Assembly (NCBI GenBank): GCA_964409165.1
Contig: CAYPCH010000001.1
Location: 1 to 64,000 of the forward strand
Direction of reading: 5' to 3'
From: CAYPCH01 sp964409165
Lineage (GTDB): Bacteria > Bacillota > Clostridia > Acetivibrionales > Acetivibrionaceae
DNA length: 64,000 nt
Part shown: positions 60,758 through 64,000 of the stretch, one piece after another
How positions within the stretch are numbered: the first letter of the stretch is position 1
Layout: each line of letters starts with the position of its first letter
Notes under the pieces: model-generated
The model's input: only the letters and a program-made list of their open reading frames with translations
The model's database searches: none
What the model was told of the DNA's origin: nothing
Program-made: the position numbers and the translations under genes

Positions 60758-61783
60758 TTACTTTATAAACATTGCATCACCAAAACTAAAAAACCTATAA
60801 CGCTCTTTAACTGCTGTGTAATATGCTTTCATTGTCATATCCTTCCCTGAAAAAGCACTGACCAGCATAATAAGCGTCGATTCCGGCAAATGAAAATTTG
60901 TTATCAGAGCATCAACTGTTTTAAATCTGTAACCGGGATAAATAAAAATATCAGTCCATCCGCTTTGAGCCTTCACTCTGCCATTTTCATCCCCTGCCGT
61001 CTCTAAAACCCTGCAACTTGTAGTACCCACTGCAATAATTCTTTTTCCGTTATCTTTTGCCTTATTTATTTTATCGCAATCTTCTTCATTTATCCTGTAA
61101 TACTCACTGTGCATTTTATGCTCAACAATACTTTCGGCTTTTACCGGTCTGAATGTTCCCAATCCTACATGAAGAGTAACATAAGCCGTGTCTATACCTT
61201 TATTAGCTATTTCATCCAAAAGACTGGTTGTAAAATGGAGTCCCGCAGTAGGTGCAGCTGCCGAACCACGATATTTTGAATACACAGTCTGATACCTCTC
61301 TTCATCTTCAAGCTTTTTTGTTATATAGGGAGGAAGAGGTACAATTCCAACCTTATCAAGAACCTGTTCAAATACTCCATCATATTCAAACCGCACCAGC
61401 CTGTTACCTTCTTCAACCACTTCTATGATTTCAGCCTTTAGCTCACCGTTCCCAAAAACAAATCTGCTTCCCTCTTTCGCACGTCTGCCTGGTTTTAAAA
61501 TAACTTCCCATATATCCCCGTTTATTCTCTTTAAAAGTACAAACTCAATCTTACCGCCTGTTCCTTCCTTCTCACCTAATAACCTGGCAGGAATAACCCT
61601 AGTATCATTTAAAACAAGACAGTCACCTTGATTTAAGTATTCCAAAATATCTTTAAACAGTTTATTGTTGCTCTCTCCTGTAGATCTATCAAGAACCATC
61701 AATCTCGACATATGCCTTTCTTTCAAAGGCTCCTGTGCAATTAGTTCGTGCGGCAGATCATAGTAAAAATCACTTACTTTCAT
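60758..61783 (-). CDS. queA: S-adenosylmethionine:tRNA ribosyltransferase-isomerase
   Basis: A 341-residue enzyme that adds the cyclopentene-type ring to preQ1 in tRNA during queuosine synthesis. Family motifs are FYYDLPHELIAQEPLKERHM, CLVLNDTRVIPARLLG, and GSAAAPTAGLHFTTSLL, followed by VTLHVGLGTFRPV. The length is typical. The ribosome site is weak (GGATAGAG near the ATG). It is the first gene of a queA-tgt-yajC run. Confidence 0.96.
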   Translation of the reverse strand: MKVSDFYYDLPHELIAQEPLKERHMSRLMVLDRSTGESNNKLFKDILEYLNQGDCLVLNDTRVIPARLLGEKEGTGGKIEFVLLKRINGDIWEVILKPGRRAKEGSRFVFGNGELKAEIIEVVEEGNRLVRFEYDGVFEQVLDKVGIVPLPPYITKKLEDEERYQTVYSKYRGSAAAPTAGLHFTTSLLDEIANKGIDTAYVTLHVGLGTFRPVKAESIVEHKMHSEYYRINEEDCDKINKAKDNGKRIIAVGTTSCRVLETAGDENGRVKAQSGWTDIFIYPGYRFKTVDALITNFHLPESTLIMLVSAFSGKDMTMKAYYTAVKERYRFFSFGDAMFIK

Positions 61784-61892
61784 ACTCTATCCAACACCAT
61801 TTCTTTATTTATTAAGATTTGTATATTTTGCATATAGAATAATAACACTAAAACACTATTAATATCAAGGCATTAATTATATTTTTTTAAAA

Positions 61893-61956
61893 ACAAAATT
61901 TCGTGCCCTTCAAGGGCACAAAATTTTGCCTCTTTCATTTCACTCCAAGAGACCTA
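61893..61956 (-). repeat. Family B two-hairpin element, copy 6
   Basis: On the minus strand: CTCTTGGAGTGAAATGAAAG, AGGCAAAATTTT, then GTGCCC-TTGAA-GGGCAC. The second stem has GTGCCC/GGGCAC where copy 1 has GTACCC/GGGTAC, a paired change. Confidence 0.75.
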
Positions 61957-61996
61957 AAAAAAGCCCTTGAGTTTATAAATTACCCTCGGGCTTTCA
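61957..61996 (-). terminator. Terminator after the SpoIID/LytB-like gene
   Basis: On the minus strand AAAGCCC...GAG pairs with CTC...GGGCTTT, followed by TTTTT, starting about 10 bases beyond the stop codon. Confidence 0.8.
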
Positions 61997-62004
61997 TGTG
62001 TGTT

Positions 62005-63741
62005 CTACTCAACTTTAGTTCCAACAAAATAATGTGTAAGAATCTGATCATATTTATAACCGTTATCCGCCATTCCCTTGGCTCCTTCCTGACTCATTCC
62101 TACCGCATGACCCCATCCTCTTCCCTTGAAAGTATAGAGCGTTGGAACAAGTGGTATATTCTTCTTCCCTGAAGAACTTATTACATATGCATTTTTGTTG
62201 TTTGCTTTTATTGTTTTAAGTCCGGCGGCTGTCATTACTTTTTTTTCTCCAAGCTGTGTTTGGACAGTATCTTCATCCTCACCTATCAATGCTACATCAG
62301 CATCTGTGTATATGTAGTACCACTGGCTATCAAGACTCAGGAAATTTCTTGTCCCACCGTTTTTATAAACATTGTTGTCCTTGGTTCCCCTCACAGCAAG
62401 CTCAATTGCCCTTCCTGCTTCTGACCTTTTTGTTACATCAATTGCTACAATATCTCCTAAATTATATCCTCTGTCTGTCATAACCTGCTTTATTTTCTGA
62501 GCTGTGTATGAAACCTCCCAATTATAATGCCATGAATTTCCCGACTCATATTTATCTTCAACACTTTTAAGATAAGGGTATCCATCACTTCCCCATACAT
62601 TTTTAACGTCTTCGGTACATCCGCCGCTTGAACTGAAATAAAACACTGATGCAGGCTTACCGTTATATGTAACAATTTGTCCCTTTGTGTCATCTACTGC
62701 TTTGTTAGTTGAAGCAGCTTCACCGTTATAACCTTTATAAACCTGTGAATTGACTGTCGTACACATATTGAATCCAAGTCTTATGTACTTGGACACATTA
62801 TTCAAGGTATACGTCCTTGCCGATACAGCCTGTGCCTTTAAAGCCTCCGGGTGGGAGCTTGCTTGTATTTCGTAGGGTACTACACCGTACAGGTACTGTT
62901 CTGTAGGAAGAATATTTACAACCGTCATATCACTTCCTGAAAGTCTCCTGACTTCAAGTTCTCCTCTGTATCTTTTATCATCACTGTTATTGATCCTGAA
63001 TATTTTTATACCATTATCCGCTATCGGATGCACCTGAAATACACTCGCCTGACTGTCGAACAAAAGCATAACCTGACCGTCTTCCGACAAAGCTGTTATT
63101 CTTGTTGGAGATGGCGGTACTATTTCATAGTCATTACTTCCCAATATAGTATCTATTGTATGTAAAATTGACATCTTTGCACCGTTTTCATCAATGTAAA
63201 AACCCGTCCATATTTCCCATTTGTCCGTATAAGCCGGATATACATCTATTCCTTTGTGCTTGATCTCCTCAAGCGTTGTATTCATGTCTTTAATATCTTT
63301 GAAGTCTCCGCCTATTTTTACATGATACGCACCAATCTTCACTCCGTCCGGAATCTTTCCCGAATCTGGGCTATATTCAACAAAACTGCCGTTATTAACT
63401 GAAAAAAACGCATCCTTTCGTATTATTACTGCGTTATTTGTTTTCTCTTCGGTAAGCATAAAAAAGGAATTATCTTTAAAACACCCCAACTGCAAACCGT
63501 TTTGACTATCAACCCGAAAACTGGAAAGGGCTGTATACTGTTTTGTCTGTGAATCGTTAAAATAAAGACCAATCCTCACCTTTTCAGGGATTTCCGGATA
63601 AGCTGAAACAATAGAATTTGAACATAAAAACATTAAAAAAACAAATCCCAAAAAGAATAATTTCTTTCTTGAAATGGACATAACCCAGTGCAAGTGTGTG
63701 TCTTTCTCATCATGACACATCTTTAAGCTACAGTACTTCAT
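62005..63741 (-). CDS. SpoIID/LytB-domain cell-wall protein
   Basis: A 578-residue exported protein. A polar 23-residue stretch precedes the hydrophobic signal segment KKLFFLGFVFLMFLCSNSIV. GGAGG lies before the first ATG, so the long N-terminus appears real, although an internal ATG at codon 21 would give a more usual signal peptide. Residues about 30-220 are poorly conserved. The SpoIID domain (about 230-570) has ILPTEQYLYGVVPYEIQAS with the likely catalytic Glu, AQAVSARTYTL, YFSSSGGCTEDVKNVWG, and GRGWGHAVGMSQEGAKGMA. SpoIID cuts denuded peptidoglycan during engulfment; this relative is larger and may act in vegetative cells. A terminator follows. Confidence 0.85.
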   Translation of the reverse strand: MKYCSLKMCHDEKDTHLHWVMSISRKKLFFLGFVFLMFLCSNSIVSAYPEIPEKVRIGLYFNDSQTKQYTALSSFRVDSQNGLQLGCFKDNSFFMLTEEKTNNAVIIRKDAFFSVNNGSFVEYSPDSGKIPDGVKIGAYHVKIGGDFKDIKDMNTTLEEIKHKGIDVYPAYTDKWEIWTGFYIDENGAKMSILHTIDTILGSNDYEIVPPSPTRITALSEDGQVMLLFDSQASVFQVHPIADNGIKIFRINNSDDKRYRGELEVRRLSGSDMTVVNILPTEQYLYGVVPYEIQASSHPEALKAQAVSARTYTLNNVSKYIRLGFNMCTTVNSQVYKGYNGEAASTNKAVDDTKGQIVTYNGKPASVFYFSSSGGCTEDVKNVWGSDGYPYLKSVEDKYESGNSWHYNWEVSYTAQKIKQVMTDRGYNLGDIVAIDVTKRSEAGRAIELAVRGTKDNNVYKNGGTRNFLSLDSQWYYIYTDADVALIGEDEDTVQTQLGEKKVMTAAGLKTIKANNKNAYVISSSGKKNIPLVPTLYTFKGRGWGHAVGMSQEGAKGMADNGYKYDQILTHYFVGTKVE

Positions 63742-63951
63742 ACTTTTCCTCCATTTTATCTTTTGTAATAATTAGTTTTAACCAAAACCAATATAAAATG
63801 TTTCATGCAAAATATATAGAATCATTTTCGTGATTAATATACAAGCATATTTATCTATATTTAATTCGACAAAAGCTTCCATTTCCCTTCTTTGTAACAC
63901 AAATGTAAAATTTGTTCTGACAGAATAATTAAAAATTAGTTAAAAAATCAT

Positions 63952-63980
63952 TTGACATATTTATCTTTTAGTGTTAATAT
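63952..63980 (+). promoter_or_regulatory. Strong sigma-A-like promoter pointing out of the window
   Basis: TTGACA (63952-63957), a 17-base spacer and TAATAT (63975-63980). It must serve a plus-strand gene beyond position 64000. The rest of 63742-63951 shows nothing else. Confidence 0.6.
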
Positions 63981-64000
63981 ACTTAAAAATAATAAAATTT

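Noticed and set aside
1..64000. tRNA, rRNA or T-box elements
   Set aside because: No cloverleaf, rRNA segment or T-box core (such as TGGNACCGCG) was noticed on reading the gaps between genes; short RNAs could still be missed without a covariance search.

Overview
This window is AT-rich DNA from a spore-forming Firmicute. The gene content (spoVS, a SpoIID-like gene, fapR-plsX-fab-rnc-smc-ftsY, a pyrR-led pyrimidine operon, YvyF and PilZ proteins) and protein character suggest a clostridium close to the cellulolytic Acetivibrio/Ruminiclostridium group. That placement is inference from gene order and family resemblance, not from a search. The sequence is a draft scaffold: 100 Ns sit at 47996-48095 inside a tandem repeat. 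Almost all genes are on the minus strand; the plus-strand ones are a membrane glycosyltransferase, ychF, a YvyF-like gene, a lone receiver protein and a CBM25-like protein.

Layout. 1-360: edge of a membrane-anchored protein. 622-10388: a sugar-uptake and sugar-sensing block, read right to left: binding lipoprotein, double ATPase, permease (CUT2 type), then a membrane-tethered binding protein, a YesM-type kinase, an AraC-type regulator and a second binding lipoprotein. 10762-13354: a VTC-domain protein flanked by two DUF4956 membrane proteins. 13813-18956: glycosyltransferase, ychF, a CheW-like protein, YvyF-like and lytic transglycosylase genes. 19178-25543: coaE, polA, DUF3006, PilZ, and an ECF sigma/anti-sigma pair. 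26304-39947: ftsY, smc, spoVS, a radical SAM gene, rnc and the fatty-acid genes fabF, acpP, fabG, fabD, fabH, plsX and fapR. 40371-45981: pgsA, rimO, an SbcD-like nuclease with a half-length Rad50/SbcC-like ATPase and a small coiled-coil protein, and a histidine phosphatase. 46073-56695: pyrR-pyrB-pyrC-pyrF-carA-carB-pyrK-pyrD. 57221-63741: a small membrane protein, a CBM25-like protein, PilZ, yajC, tgt, queA and a SpoIID/LytB gene.

Control signals. A PyrR-binding loop, a matched terminator and a promoter precede pyrR. A FapR-type operator precedes fapR. A terminator overlaps the acpP stop codon. Several sigma-A-like promoters have clear -35/-10 boxes.

The most unusual content lies between genes. 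At least five families of dispersed structured repeats occur. Two of them (here called A and B) share one design: a first stem-loop, a GGCAAAA linker and a second hairpin with a TCGA loop. They also occur as hybrids, including B copies inside the pyrR leader. A third (C) is a roughly 130-base fully palindromic MITE-like element. Other notable items are the half-Rad50 operon, a 100-base tandem repeat that carries a copy of the carB stop region in every unit, and a 43-codon gene with its own ribosome site and terminator.
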